Shown: in pieces, positions 29,318 to 37,329 of the stretch
Layout: each line of letters starts with the position of its first letter
How positions within the stretch are numbered: the stretch's first letter is position 1
From: Intrasporangium flavum
GTDB taxonomy: Bacteria > Actinomycetota > Actinomycetes > Actinomycetales > Dermatophilaceae
DNA length: 64,000 nt
Assembly (NCBI RefSeq): GCF_001956915.1
Contig: NZ_MLJO01000012.1
Coordinates: forward strand, 62,001-126,000
Reading direction: 5' to 3'
Notes under the pieces: model-generated
The model's database searches: none
Told to the model about the DNA's origin: nothing
Seen by the model: the letters and a program-made list of their open reading frames with translations, nothing else
Made by a program: the position numbers and the translations under genes

Positions 29318-31302
29318 CGCACCTCCTCCGGGTCGGTCGCACGCAGGTCGGCGGGCAGGGGCTCGCTGCGGGCAGGGTCGGTCAGGGCAGCGTTCGGGCC
29401 CGTGGCACCGACGCCCGGTGCGTCGTCGCGGGCGAGCACCGAGTGGTCGGTCTCGCCGCGGGCCACGACCGCGCGGTAGGCGTCGGAGCGGGCGAGCAGG
29501 TCGACGTGGCGGCCGCGCTCGGTGGCGTGGCCGTCCTCGAGCAGGACGATGTCGTCGGCGTGGTGCAGCAGCAGCGGCGAGGCGGTCATGACGATCGTCG
29601 TGCGCCCGGCGCGGTGGGCCCCGAGGCGTTCGGCGATGCGTGCCTCGGTGTGGGCGTCGACGGCCGAGGTGGGCTCGACGAGGACGAGCACCTCCGGGTC
29701 GGCCGCGAGGGCGCGCATGAGGACGAGCCGCTGTCGCTGGCCGCCGGACAAGCCGCGGCCACGCTCCTCCAGCTCGCCCTGCCAGCCGCCGGGAAGCGCG
29801 TCGAAGACGTCCTCGGCCGACGCCGTGTGGAGGGCACGCTCGGCGTCCTCGCGGGTGAGCCGGCCGAGCGGGTCGACGGCACGGCGCAGCGTGCCGGCGA
29901 ACACCTGCGGCGCCGTGTCGCTGACGAGGATGGCGTCGCGGACGTCGTCGAGCTCGACGCTCGAGAGGTCGACGCCACCGACGCTGACGCCCCAGGGGCG
30001 TCGCGCCTGCTCCTCGTCGCGCTCCGCCTGGGCCTCGCGGGCCTTGGTGCGAATGGACCGCTCGCGCTTGGCCGCCCGGCCCTTGAGCTCTTCGGGGATC
30101 TCGTCGCTGACGAGTGCGCCCTCGTCGCGGGGCAGGTAGCGGCCGATGCGGTCGGCGAGCGCCGCGGACTCGTCGGGGACGGCGCACACGACCATGGTGA
30201 GGCGGCCCGGCTCGAACGAGGCACCGGAGCGCTCGTCGACGATCGCCGCCTCGCGGGGCAGGGCCTGCGGTGCCTCGGGGTGGACCCACGGCGGACGCTG
30301 GCCGAGCACCGCCACCGCCTTGCGCGCCGACACGACCGAGCGGGTCCACTTCTGGGCGAACTCGACGAAGGTGCGCATCGGCTGGATGAGGAACAGGCCG
30401 TAGCCGAGGAAGCTGACGAGCTGGCCCACCGTGAGCCTGCCCTGGGCGACCTCGCGCGTGCCGACCCACATGAGCGCCACGACGAAGCCACCGGACAGCA
30501 GCACGCCGACCGACTCGACGGCCGCGAGCCAGCGACCGGCGGCCACGCCCGAGTGGCGCACCCGCTGCGACTGGGCCGCGTAGTTGCCGCCGAAGGTGTC
30601 CTCGCCGCCGATGCCACGCAGGATGCGCAGGCCGGCGACGATGTCGGTGGCCATCGAGGTGAGCTCGGAGTTGCGCGAGCGCTCGACGCCCTGCCAGCGC
30701 TGCATCGGGCGCAGCAGCGGCGAGCCGAGGACGACGAGCAGCGGGGCGGACACGAGGACGAGCACGCCCATCCGCACCGACGTCGTCAGCACGATGCCGG
30801 CCACGACGAGGTAGGCCGCCAGCTGCGAGAAGGCGCGCGTCGTGATCTCCATGAGCGCGCCGAACTGGTCGCCGTCGCTGCCCGAGACCGACAGCACCTC
30901 GCCGGTGGGCGTCCGGCGGGTGAGCACGTGGCCCAGCTGAAGGGCCTTGCGCGTGACGAGCTTGGTCGTGCCGTAGAGGGCGATGAGCCACTCCCGCACG
31001 ATGAACGTGTGGAAGACGATGCCGCTGCTCGCGCCGACGAGGGTGACCACGGCGAGCGCGAGCACCCATCGCAGCGTCGTGCTGCTGTCACCGGCCACGA
31101 TCCCGGCGTCGATGGCCCGCCCGACCATCCACGGGCCGACGGTCTGCGGGACCATCCACACGAGGGCGGTGACCAGACCGGCGACGAAGAGCACGCCGTT
31201 CTGCCGCACCATCCACCAGAGGAAGCGGCGCGGGTTGCGGGTGTCGGGCTCGGGGGCCCCGCGCTCGGTGTAGGCGCGGGTCGGGGGCGGGAAGTCTCGC
31301 AT
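29314..31302 (-). CDS. ABC exporter half-transporter with degenerate nucleotide-binding domain
   Basis: A 662-residue half-transporter with six membrane segments (about residues 38-320) and a C-terminal NBD. The P-loop has been lost: where GxxGxGKS/T should be there is VVCAVPDESAA (residues 371-381). The Walker B aspartate is replaced by Val542 (LVLVEPTSAVD), though the following Glu543 remains. The signature LSGGQRQRL (518-526) is intact. It therefore cannot hold ATP at its own site but can complete the partner's. An unusual charged insert (KGRAAKRERSIRTKAREAQA, about residues 410-430) lies in the NBD. ATG 31302 starts a two-gene operon. Confidence 0.9.
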   Translation of the reverse strand: MRDFPPPTRAYTERGAPEPDTRNPRRFLWWMVRQNGVLFVAGLVTALVWMVPQTVGPWMVGRAIDAGIVAGDSSTTLRWVLALAVVTLVGASSGIVFHTFIVREWLIALYGTTKLVTRKALQLGHVLTRRTPTGEVLSVSGSDGDQFGALMEITTRAFSQLAAYLVVAGIVLTTSVRMGVLVLVSAPLLVVLGSPLLRPMQRWQGVERSRNSELTSMATDIVAGLRILRGIGGEDTFGGNYAAQSQRVRHSGVAAGRWLAAVESVGVLLSGGFVVALMWVGTREVAQGRLTVGQLVSFLGYGLFLIQPMRTFVEFAQKWTRSVVSARKAVAVLGQRPPWVHPEAPQALPREAAIVDERSGASFEPGRLTMVVCAVPDESAALADRIGRYLPRDEGALVSDEIPEELKGRAAKRERSIRTKAREAQAERDEEQARRPWGVSVGGVDLSSVELDDVRDAILVSDTAPQVFAGTLRRAVDPLGRLTREDAERALHTASAEDVFDALPGGWQGELEERGRGLSGGQRQRLVLMRALAADPEVLVLVEPTSAVDAHTEARIAERLGAHRAGRTTIVMTASPLLLHHADDIVLLEDGHATERGRHVDLLARSDAYRAVVARGETDHSVLARDDAPGVGATGPNAALTDPARSEPLPADLRATDPEEVR

Positions 31303-31327
31303 GGCCCGTCCACCCTAGGCCGGACGA

Positions 31328-31375
31328 CCGACACCGCCCCACCGGTTTTTCCGCGTCCCGGTGGGTCGGTGTCGG
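31328..31375 (-). terminator. Long hairpin terminator after the BNR protein gene
   Basis: An inverted repeat with arms 31328-31345 and 31358-31375: 18 bp with one mismatch, 12-base loop. It lies 55 bases past the stop of the minus-strand BNR gene and just upstream of the ABC operon start. Confidence 0.75.
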
Positions 31376-31429
31376 AGGCCCCCGTCGGGGGCCGGTCCCT
31401 GGTCGGTCAGTGGGTGGGTCGACAGCCGC

Positions 31430-33166
31430 TCACGGAGTCGGGTCCGCCAGTGCGGCGGAGCGGATGTCGCTGTTGCCGAAGGTCGCCGGGCACGAGCCGA
31501 TGACGTCCGGAGCGCTGACCGGCGAGCTCGTGTAGAGCGACGCACGGTACGCGTCGACGGCCGGGCAGTCGGCGGCGTCGCGGGTGTCGTTCCACACGCC
31601 GACGACGCCGGTGCGCGTCGCCGCGGCGTAGACGTAGTCGCCGAGGAACTCGTCGGTCAGGGAGTTGGACGAGGAGCCGCGGGGGTCACCCACGGTGCCG
31701 CGGTGCATCGAGGTGAACCCGGTGAGGGCTCCGCCGACGACGTCGGAGTGCAGCACCTCGCCGACGAGGCCGCGGGGAGCCGTCGTGTTGTCCTGGTAGA
31801 CCGTCGTGAAGGAGTTGACGACGACGTACACGTCGGTGCCGTTCGGCGAGATCGCCGGCGCAGAGTAGACCGGCCGGTCGCCGGAGGTCAGGGACACCGC
31901 CGTCGGTCCGGTCCACGACGCGCCACCGTTGCGCGACGTCGCGACCATGAGCCGCTCGTGGTTCAGACCGTTGGCGCCGTCGGACCACGTCATGACGATC
32001 TGGTTCGTGGCGTCAGAGCCCGTGGGGGCGCCGTTCGCGATGTCGACACCCGGAGCGGGTGCGAGGTCGACGCGAGCGCCACCGAGGCCGTCCATGACCG
32101 GGCGACCCTGGACGGGGTCGATCACGCCCGGCGGGACGACGCTGGTGATGAGCGTCGGGCCGGTGAAGTGCGCGCCGGCGTCGGTCGAGCGGTACATCAT
32201 CTCGTAGCTCGTGCCGCCACGGACGCCGACGCCGAAGACGTACACCGTGCCGTGGCTGTCGGTGCGGACGGTGCAGCCGTCGGGCTGGCCGCTGATGCCG
32301 TTGTCCGTGGCCGGGCCGACCTGCTTCGAGGTCCAGGTGATGCCGCCGTCGGTCGACCGCGCCACGATGAGCGGGGTCGGCAGGGCGTGGCCCTTCTCCT
32401 GGCTGCGGAAGGAGGCCCAGCAGACGTAGGTCGTGCCGAAGTGCGGGCTGCTCGACGCGTTGTCGGCCCAGATCTGCTCCTTGTCGGAGAACGTCGTCGA
32501 GGACTGCTTCGAGACGAGGACCGGTGCGGACCACGCCGCGTTGTGCCCTGCGGTCGCACCCGTGAGGTCGTCGGTGTGCGAGACGGCGATGGCTTCGAAG
32601 CCCTTGAACGTCTGGTCCTGCCTGGTCGCGCCGAAGTTCGCGGTCAGGTTGGCGTAGTAGAGCCTCGAGCCGTTGGCCCACGAGAAGTGCCCGGACGCGT
32701 CGGGCCGTGGACCGAAGGCCAGGCCCGGGTCACCGTCGGAGACCAGGCCCGCCTCGTAGTACCGGGGCAGCGTGCCGATCGGGCCCACGTGGGGCTGGCA
32801 CGCGGCGGGGCCGAGGCAGTCACGGGCGCTCCAGCCCGTGTACGTCGGCTGGGTCCAGGACGTGCCCCCGGTGGAGGACAGGTAGATGCCGGACACCCCG
32901 ACGCCGGCGGTGAAGGGACACGTGTTCGGTGCACCGGCGGCGCACGACTCCATGTCGATCTCCTCGTTGGCGCCGGCAGCCACCACCGAGGGGGCGTGGG
33001 CGTCGATGGCGACGGCGGGCTCGTTCTGCTTGTTCTGCGAGAAGGGAGTGACCGGGCTGCCGTTCGTCACGAGGACGTCCGACGGCACGGCTGCCGCGAC
33101 AGCGGTACCCAACAAGGCGGTGGCCAGGGATACCAGGGCAGCGGTCACGATGCGTGGTCGACGCAT
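31430..33166 (-). CDS. Secreted BNR/sialidase-fold protein
   Basis: A 578-residue exported protein. The first 26 residues form a signal peptide (MRRPRIVTAALVSLATALLG, then an AVAAAV cleavage region). The mature part has repeated Asp-box motifs (SSTGGTSW, STDGGITW, STDAGAHF, SRNGGASW) of a six-bladed propeller. Opening segments QNEPAVAIDAHAPSVVAAGANE and a C-terminal FLGDYVYAAATRTGVVGVWND are common in secreted exo-sialidase-like proteins of unknown substrate. The catalytic Arg triad and Tyr/Glu pair of true sialidases could not be confirmed by eye. Single-gene unit with its own terminator. Confidence 0.82.
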   Translation of the reverse strand: MRRPRIVTAALVSLATALLGTAVAAAVPSDVLVTNGSPVTPFSQNKQNEPAVAIDAHAPSVVAAGANEEIDMESCAAGAPNTCPFTAGVGVSGIYLSSTGGTSWTQPTYTGWSARDCLGPAACQPHVGPIGTLPRYYEAGLVSDGDPGLAFGPRPDASGHFSWANGSRLYYANLTANFGATRQDQTFKGFEAIAVSHTDDLTGATAGHNAAWSAPVLVSKQSSTTFSDKEQIWADNASSSPHFGTTYVCWASFRSQEKGHALPTPLIVARSTDGGITWTSKQVGPATDNGISGQPDGCTVRTDSHGTVYVFGVGVRGGTSYEMMYRSTDAGAHFTGPTLITSVVPPGVIDPVQGRPVMDGLGGARVDLAPAPGVDIANGAPTGSDATNQIVMTWSDGANGLNHERLMVATSRNGGASWTGPTAVSLTSGDRPVYSAPAISPNGTDVYVVVNSFTTVYQDNTTAPRGLVGEVLHSDVVGGALTGFTSMHRGTVGDPRGSSSNSLTDEFLGDYVYAAATRTGVVGVWNDTRDAADCPAVDAYRASLYTSSPVSAPDVIGSCPATFGNSDIRSAALADPTP

Positions 33167-33293
33167 GACTGCTCCGTTCGACGGTCGGGAAGAGGTGAAC
33201 GGTCGTCGCGTCGGCGCCCGAGGCGGCCACCCTCCAGAGTGCCCCGGCCGGACGCGTCCGACAAGACGTCCGGCCGGGTCGGTCCCCGATGTC

Positions 33294-33331
33294 CGGAAGG
33301 CCGGTCACGTCATGACGTGACCGGCCTTCCG
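33294..33331 (-). terminator. 38-bp perfect palindrome, terminator of the AllFG-type gene
   Basis: Every base from 33294 to 33331 is self-complementary (CGGAAGGCCGGTCACGTCA and its complement), with no loop beyond the central TCATGA. It begins 19 bases past the minus-strand stop at 33350, which suits a terminator hairpin. It lies 128 bases upstream of the BNR gene start, so an operator role is also conceivable. Confidence 0.65.
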
Positions 33332-33349
33332 CGAGAGCTGGACCTCGGC

Positions 33350-36334
33350 TCAGCCGGCTGCCCCGGCGAGGGCCTCGAGGGCCTGGGTGAAGCACTGCTC
33401 TGGCGGGGTCACGAGGCCGGCGCCGACCTGCCCGGTGCCGGCCACGCGTCCGGCCATGCCGGTGTTGATCTGCGGCAGGATGCCGGTGCGCGCCACGGCG
33501 GCGACGTCGATGCCCGTGGGGGTGCCCCGGAACTCGAGGATCGGCACCTGGAAGGCCTGGTGCTCCCCCACGGTGATCTCGTACATCGTCTGCGTGGCCC
33601 GCAGTGCGAACGGCACGTCGCCACCGACGAACTTGACGATGGCTGGGGCCGCCGCCATGGCGAACCCGCCGATGCCGGCGGTCTCGGTGATGGCCGAGTC
33701 GCCGATGTCGGGGTTGGCGTCGTCCGGGCCGTACGAACCGAGGAAGAGGCCCTCGGGCGTGTTGGCCGGACCGGTGAACCAGGCGTCGCCGGTGCCCGAC
33801 ACGCGGATACCGAAGTCGGTGCCGTTGCGGGCCATCGTGGTCACGACGCTCGCTCCCGGGATGCCGTGCGCCGCAAGGGTGCTCAGCTTGCACGCCGGCA
33901 TGCCGAGGTTGAGGAAGAAGTGCTCGTTGGCACCGGAGAACCGCACCGCCTCGGCGATGTCGGCCGACGACGCGTCGGCGGTGATCATGGTGGGCAGCAG
34001 CTCGCGCAGCAGCATGAGGGAGCCGGCGCGGTTGCGGTTGTGGCCCTCGTCGCCCATCTGGAGCATCTGGGCGATGACCGCCTTGATGTCGACGGGGCCC
34101 GACGCGTCGACGCGGGCACGCACCGCCTGCTGGAGGATCGGGCCGAGCACGGAGTTCATCCAGTGCAGCCGGTCGATGACCTCGGGCCCGTACGCGCCGT
34201 ACCGCAGCACCTTGCCGAGACCCTCGTTGAGCGAGCACCACGACGTGTTGTCGTGCACGTCGTCGTGCAGCTCGTAGAGCCACATCGACGGGCTGACGAC
34301 GCCGGCCATCGGGCCGACGGCGTCGCGGTGGTGGCACGGCTCGAGGGTGATGCCGTCGCCCTTCTCGAGCCTGGCCTCCGCCTCCTCGGCGGTGTCGGCC
34401 AGCCCCTCGAAGAGCATCGCGCCGATGAGCGCGCCCTTGAGCGGCCCTGAGGCGCGGGCGAACTCGATCGGCGGACCGGCGTGCAGGAAGGTGCCGCGCT
34501 CGAGCCCCAGCGCCTCCGACGCGGGCTGGACGTCGACGAGGTCGGCGCCGGCGGCGACCATGCGACGCAGCGCCTCGGCGTTCGCGGCGTCGCGACGCGG
34601 GTCGGCCAGCACGGTGGCCAGGTGGCCCTCCGTGCCCGGCAGCGGCGGCTGCCACGCGGCCTCCGTGACGCGGACCGCCTGGGACCGCAGCGACTCGGTC
34701 AGAAGCGGGATGCCGGCGGTCGCGACCGTGACGTCGGCGTCGAGGAGCCCGTGCAGCGGGGCCGCCGGGCCTTCCGACGCTGACGTCGCCGAGCTCGTCG
34801 ACGTCTCGGAGGTCGCGGCGGCCTCGGACGCCTGCGGCGCGTCGGGCACGTCGCGGCCCAGGAGCCGCACGGCCTCACGCGTGGCGGCCGCGTTGGACAG
34901 CAGCACCGTCGCGCCGGCCTCGACGAGCGCCTCCACCGAGGCCTCGAGCCCCTGCGGGTCGGACGCCGTGCCGGTGACCGACACGACGACGGGCAGGGTG
35001 CGGCCGGCCTCGGCTGCGATCGCGCGCGCGGCGCGCACGGCGTCGGCGAGCTCGGGGGCCGGGTCGGCGTGGGCGCCGTGGCCGAGGACGAGGTCGAGGA
35101 GCAGGACGCCGCACGTCGGGTCGGCGGCCTCGGTGGCGATGCGCTGCAGCCGCAGGGACGGGTCGATCATCGGGTGGGCCCGGCCGCGGGTGAGGGTGTC
35201 GTCGCCGAAGTCGACGACGACGTGGCCGGGGTCGCGGAGGTCGGCGCCGAGGGCGAGGTCGGGGCGCAGCGGGATGTTCGAGCGGATGTCACCGAGCGCG
35301 GCGCCCGCCACGAGCATCGCCTCGTCGGCGAGCGTGCCGCCGCAGAAGAGGCCGCGGAGGGCGGCGCCCGACGCCTTCTCGTGAGACGAGACGCCCTGCC
35401 ACACGGGCCATCCGGGCTGCGCGCCGCCGGCCGCGGCGACCACGGCCTCGACCGAGGCGGTGAGGTCGGGGCGTCCCTCCCCCAGCGTGGCCCAGTGCAC
35501 GGGCTTGCCCAGCCCCGCGGCGAAGGTCTCCAGGTCGGCGAGCACCTCGGCGGCCGGAGGCTTGGACACGACGACGATGCGGTCGGTGGCCGGGTCGGCC
35601 GCGAGCGCGGCGAGGGCCTGACGCGTCGAGCGGCCACCCACGGCCGCCGACACGTCACGACCGCCGACCCCGAGGCAGTGGCTGATGCCGACGCCGGCGG
35701 CGTCGAGCAGGCACATGACCTGCTGGGCTCCGGTGCCCGAGGCCGCGACGAGCCCGATGGACCCTGGGCGCACGACGTTGGCGAAGCCGAGCGCGACGCC
35801 GCCGACCACCGCGGTGCCGCAGTCCGGGCCCATGACGAGCACGTCGGCCTCGGCGGCGGCGTCCTTGAGCCGGACCTCGTCCTCGACGGGGACGTTGTCG
35901 GAGAAAACCATGACCGAGACCCCGGAGCGCACGGCGTCGAACGCCTCCACGGTGGCGTTGGCCCCCGGCACGCTGACGAGCGCGAGGTCGGCGCCCGACG
36001 CCGCGATGGCACCACCGAGGGTGCGTCGCGCCGGCGCCTCGCCGAACCCGCCCCCGCCTGACGACGCGGAGCGCAACCCCGCGAGGGCGTCGTCGACCGC
36101 GGCACGCGCGGCGACCACGCCGTCGTCGGTGCCGCGCACGGCGACGACGAGGTCGTTCGGCGACGCGTCCGGCACCTCGAAGCCCATGCCTCGGATGACC
36201 TCGAGGTTGAGGTCGGTGGCCATGGCGACCTGGGCCGCCTCGACGCCGTCGGTGGCCGCGACGGTGCGCGAGACCTGCATGAGGCTGACGGAGTCGTGGT
36301 AGGCGCCGGTGCGAAGCTCGACGTGCTCAGGCAC
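33350..36334 (-). CDS. FdrA-DUF1116 fusion: AllF/AllG-like carbamoyltransferase subunits in one chain
   Basis: A 994-residue protein. Residues 1 to about 490 are FdrA-like (AllF): LRTGAYHDSVSLM, a succinyl-CoA-ligase-like Rossmann region with ASGADLALVSVPGANA and VMGPDCGTA, and VAASGTGAQQVMCLLD. A Ser/Thr/Ala linker (about 495-520) leads to a DUF1116 domain (AllG/YlbE): ATAGIPLLTESLR, GDGITLEPCHHRDAVGPMAG, MGDEGHNRNRAGS, FSGANEHFFLNLGMPACK. In E. coli the separate proteins FdrA, YlbE and YlbF are reported to form oxamate carbamoyltransferase of allantoin breakdown. GTG 36334 has AAGGGA upstream and overlaps the DUF2877 gene by 8 bases. No allantoin genes occur here, so the substrate may differ. 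Confidence 0.85.
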   Translation of the reverse strand: MPEHVELRTGAYHDSVSLMQVSRTVAATDGVEAAQVAMATDLNLEVIRGMGFEVPDASPNDLVVAVRGTDDGVVAARAAVDDALAGLRSASSGGGGFGEAPARRTLGGAIAASGADLALVSVPGANATVEAFDAVRSGVSVMVFSDNVPVEDEVRLKDAAAEADVLVMGPDCGTAVVGGVALGFANVVRPGSIGLVAASGTGAQQVMCLLDAAGVGISHCLGVGGRDVSAAVGGRSTRQALAALAADPATDRIVVVSKPPAAEVLADLETFAAGLGKPVHWATLGEGRPDLTASVEAVVAAAGGAQPGWPVWQGVSSHEKASGAALRGLFCGGTLADEAMLVAGAALGDIRSNIPLRPDLALGADLRDPGHVVVDFGDDTLTRGRAHPMIDPSLRLQRIATEAADPTCGVLLLDLVLGHGAHADPAPELADAVRAARAIAAEAGRTLPVVVSVTGTASDPQGLEASVEALVEAGATVLLSNAAATREAVRLLGRDVPDAPQASEAAATSETSTSSATSASEGPAAPLHGLLDADVTVATAGIPLLTESLRSQAVRVTEAAWQPPLPGTEGHLATVLADPRRDAANAEALRRMVAAGADLVDVQPASEALGLERGTFLHAGPPIEFARASGPLKGALIGAMLFEGLADTAEEAEARLEKGDGITLEPCHHRDAVGPMAGVVSPSMWLYELHDDVHDNTSWCSLNEGLGKVLRYGAYGPEVIDRLHWMNSVLGPILQQAVRARVDASGPVDIKAVIAQMLQMGDEGHNRNRAGSLMLLRELLPTMITADASSADIAEAVRFSGANEHFFLNLGMPACKLSTLAAHGIPGASVVTTMARNGTDFGIRVSGTGDAWFTGPANTPEGLFLGSYGPDDANPDIGDSAITETAGIGGFAMAAAPAIVKFVGGDVPFALRATQTMYEITVGEHQAFQVPILEFRGTPTGIDVAAVARTGILPQINTGMAGRVAGTGQVGAGLVTPPEQCFTQALEALAGAAG

Positions 36335-37271
36335 TGCGGGATCCCTTCTCGGTGGGGTCGTTTCGATGGGTGTGGTCCGAAAGTGTCTGGTGGCGAGGCG
36401 GATCGCTCGCATCGAGCGCGAGCAGCGCTCCGGCCAGGCCCGACACGAGGTCGTGCCCCGACGAGTGCCCGATGGCCAGGACCGGCGCGAGCAGGTCGGT
36501 GACGGCCGCGGCCACGGCGGGCGCCGGGCCGGTGTCGGCGGCCGAGCTCGCGGCGCCGGGCCCTGCCTGGAGGGCGGTGACGAGGCGGGCGACCTCAGGC
36601 ACGGCGTAGCCGTCGCCGGCTGCCACGAGCAGTGCCGCGGACAGGCTCGTCGTGCGGCCCAGCGCAGACCGCACGGCGGTGCGCACCCTCGACAGGGCAC
36701 GCCCGGCGGCCGCCCCGGCGTCCGAACCGGTGCTCGAACCGGCGACGAGCGCGAGGAGGGCGCCGCACAGGGCATCGTCCCCGCTCGGCGTCAGGCCTCG
36801 GCCGGCCCCCACGAGGCCGTGCACGCCGCTCTCGACGGGCCGCCCGGCGAGAGCGTCCGCGACGAGCTCGGCGACGAGCTCGCCGAGGACGCCGGGCTCG
36901 GGCAGCAGCCGGGCCGCCCCGACGCGTCGCGCCCCGGCGCGAACTCGCGCAGGGCGGGCCAGGCGCGAGGCGACGACCTCCGCGTGCGGTAGCCGCACGC
37001 GTCCGGCCCCCACGAGCACCGTGTCGCCCGCGGCGACGCCCCAGCGGACCGTCGAGGAGGGCTCGGCGAGGCGCAGGCCGATGGGCAGCGCGAGCGCGTC
37101 GGAGGCGAGCACGGCCAGGACGTCGGCGTGGGCGCCGAGGCCGAGGTAGAGGCAGGTGGGGAACGCCGCGAGCACCGGGCAGGGCCGCACGGCACCGGCC
37201 ACCGTCCCGGCGACGAGAGGCGAGACCGCGGCGGGCACGAGCACGTCCGAAGGGTCCGCCACCGCCTCCAC
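36327..37271 (-). CDS. DUF2877 protein (AllH/YlbF-like carbamoyltransferase subunit)
   Basis: A 314-residue DUF2877 protein with the family motifs VGAGRGLTPSGDDALCGALL (middle) and LAIGHSSGHDLVSGLAGAL (C-terminal). DUF2877 proteins occur beside FdrA and DUF1116 genes and are the third subunit (AllH) of oxamate carbamoyltransferase in E. coli. Here it is first in a two-gene operon with the FdrA-DUF1116 fusion, divergent from pucR over 58 bases. GTG 37271 is used; another GTG three codons on has a closer GGAGG-like stretch. Residues beyond 285 are basic and poorly conserved. Confidence 0.82.
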   Translation of the reverse strand: MEAVADPSDVLVPAAVSPLVAGTVAGAVRPCPVLAAFPTCLYLGLGAHADVLAVLASDALALPIGLRLAEPSSTVRWGVAAGDTVLVGAGRVRLPHAEVVASRLARPARVRAGARRVGAARLLPEPGVLGELVAELVADALAGRPVESGVHGLVGAGRGLTPSGDDALCGALLALVAGSSTGSDAGAAAGRALSRVRTAVRSALGRTTSLSAALLVAAGDGYAVPEVARLVTALQAGPGAASSAADTGPAPAVAAAVTDLLAPVLAIGHSSGHDLVSGLAGALLALDASDPPRHQTLSDHTHRNDPTEKGSRSA

Positions 37272-37300
37272 CGCCCTCTCGTGCGCTCGATCCTGACGCG

Positions 37301-37323
37301 ACGCTACCGAGGCTCGCTAGGGT
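37301..37323. promoter_or_regulatory. Divergent promoters of the allH-like gene and pucR
   Basis: TAGGGT (37318-37323) is a TANNNT -10 lying six bases before ATG 37330, giving a leaderless pucR transcript. On the other strand TAGCGT (37306-37301) is a -10 candidate for the allH-like gene with a leader of about 23 bases. The two elements are 11 bp apart, so they should compete. Confidence 0.5.
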
Positions 37324-37329
37324 GGGCTC

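Noticed and set aside
31361..34450. A 1029-codon plus-strand open frame
   Set aside because: It is entirely antisense to the BNR protein and AllFG-type genes and has Val/Gly/Asp/Arg-rich composition typical of shadow frames in high-GC DNA.
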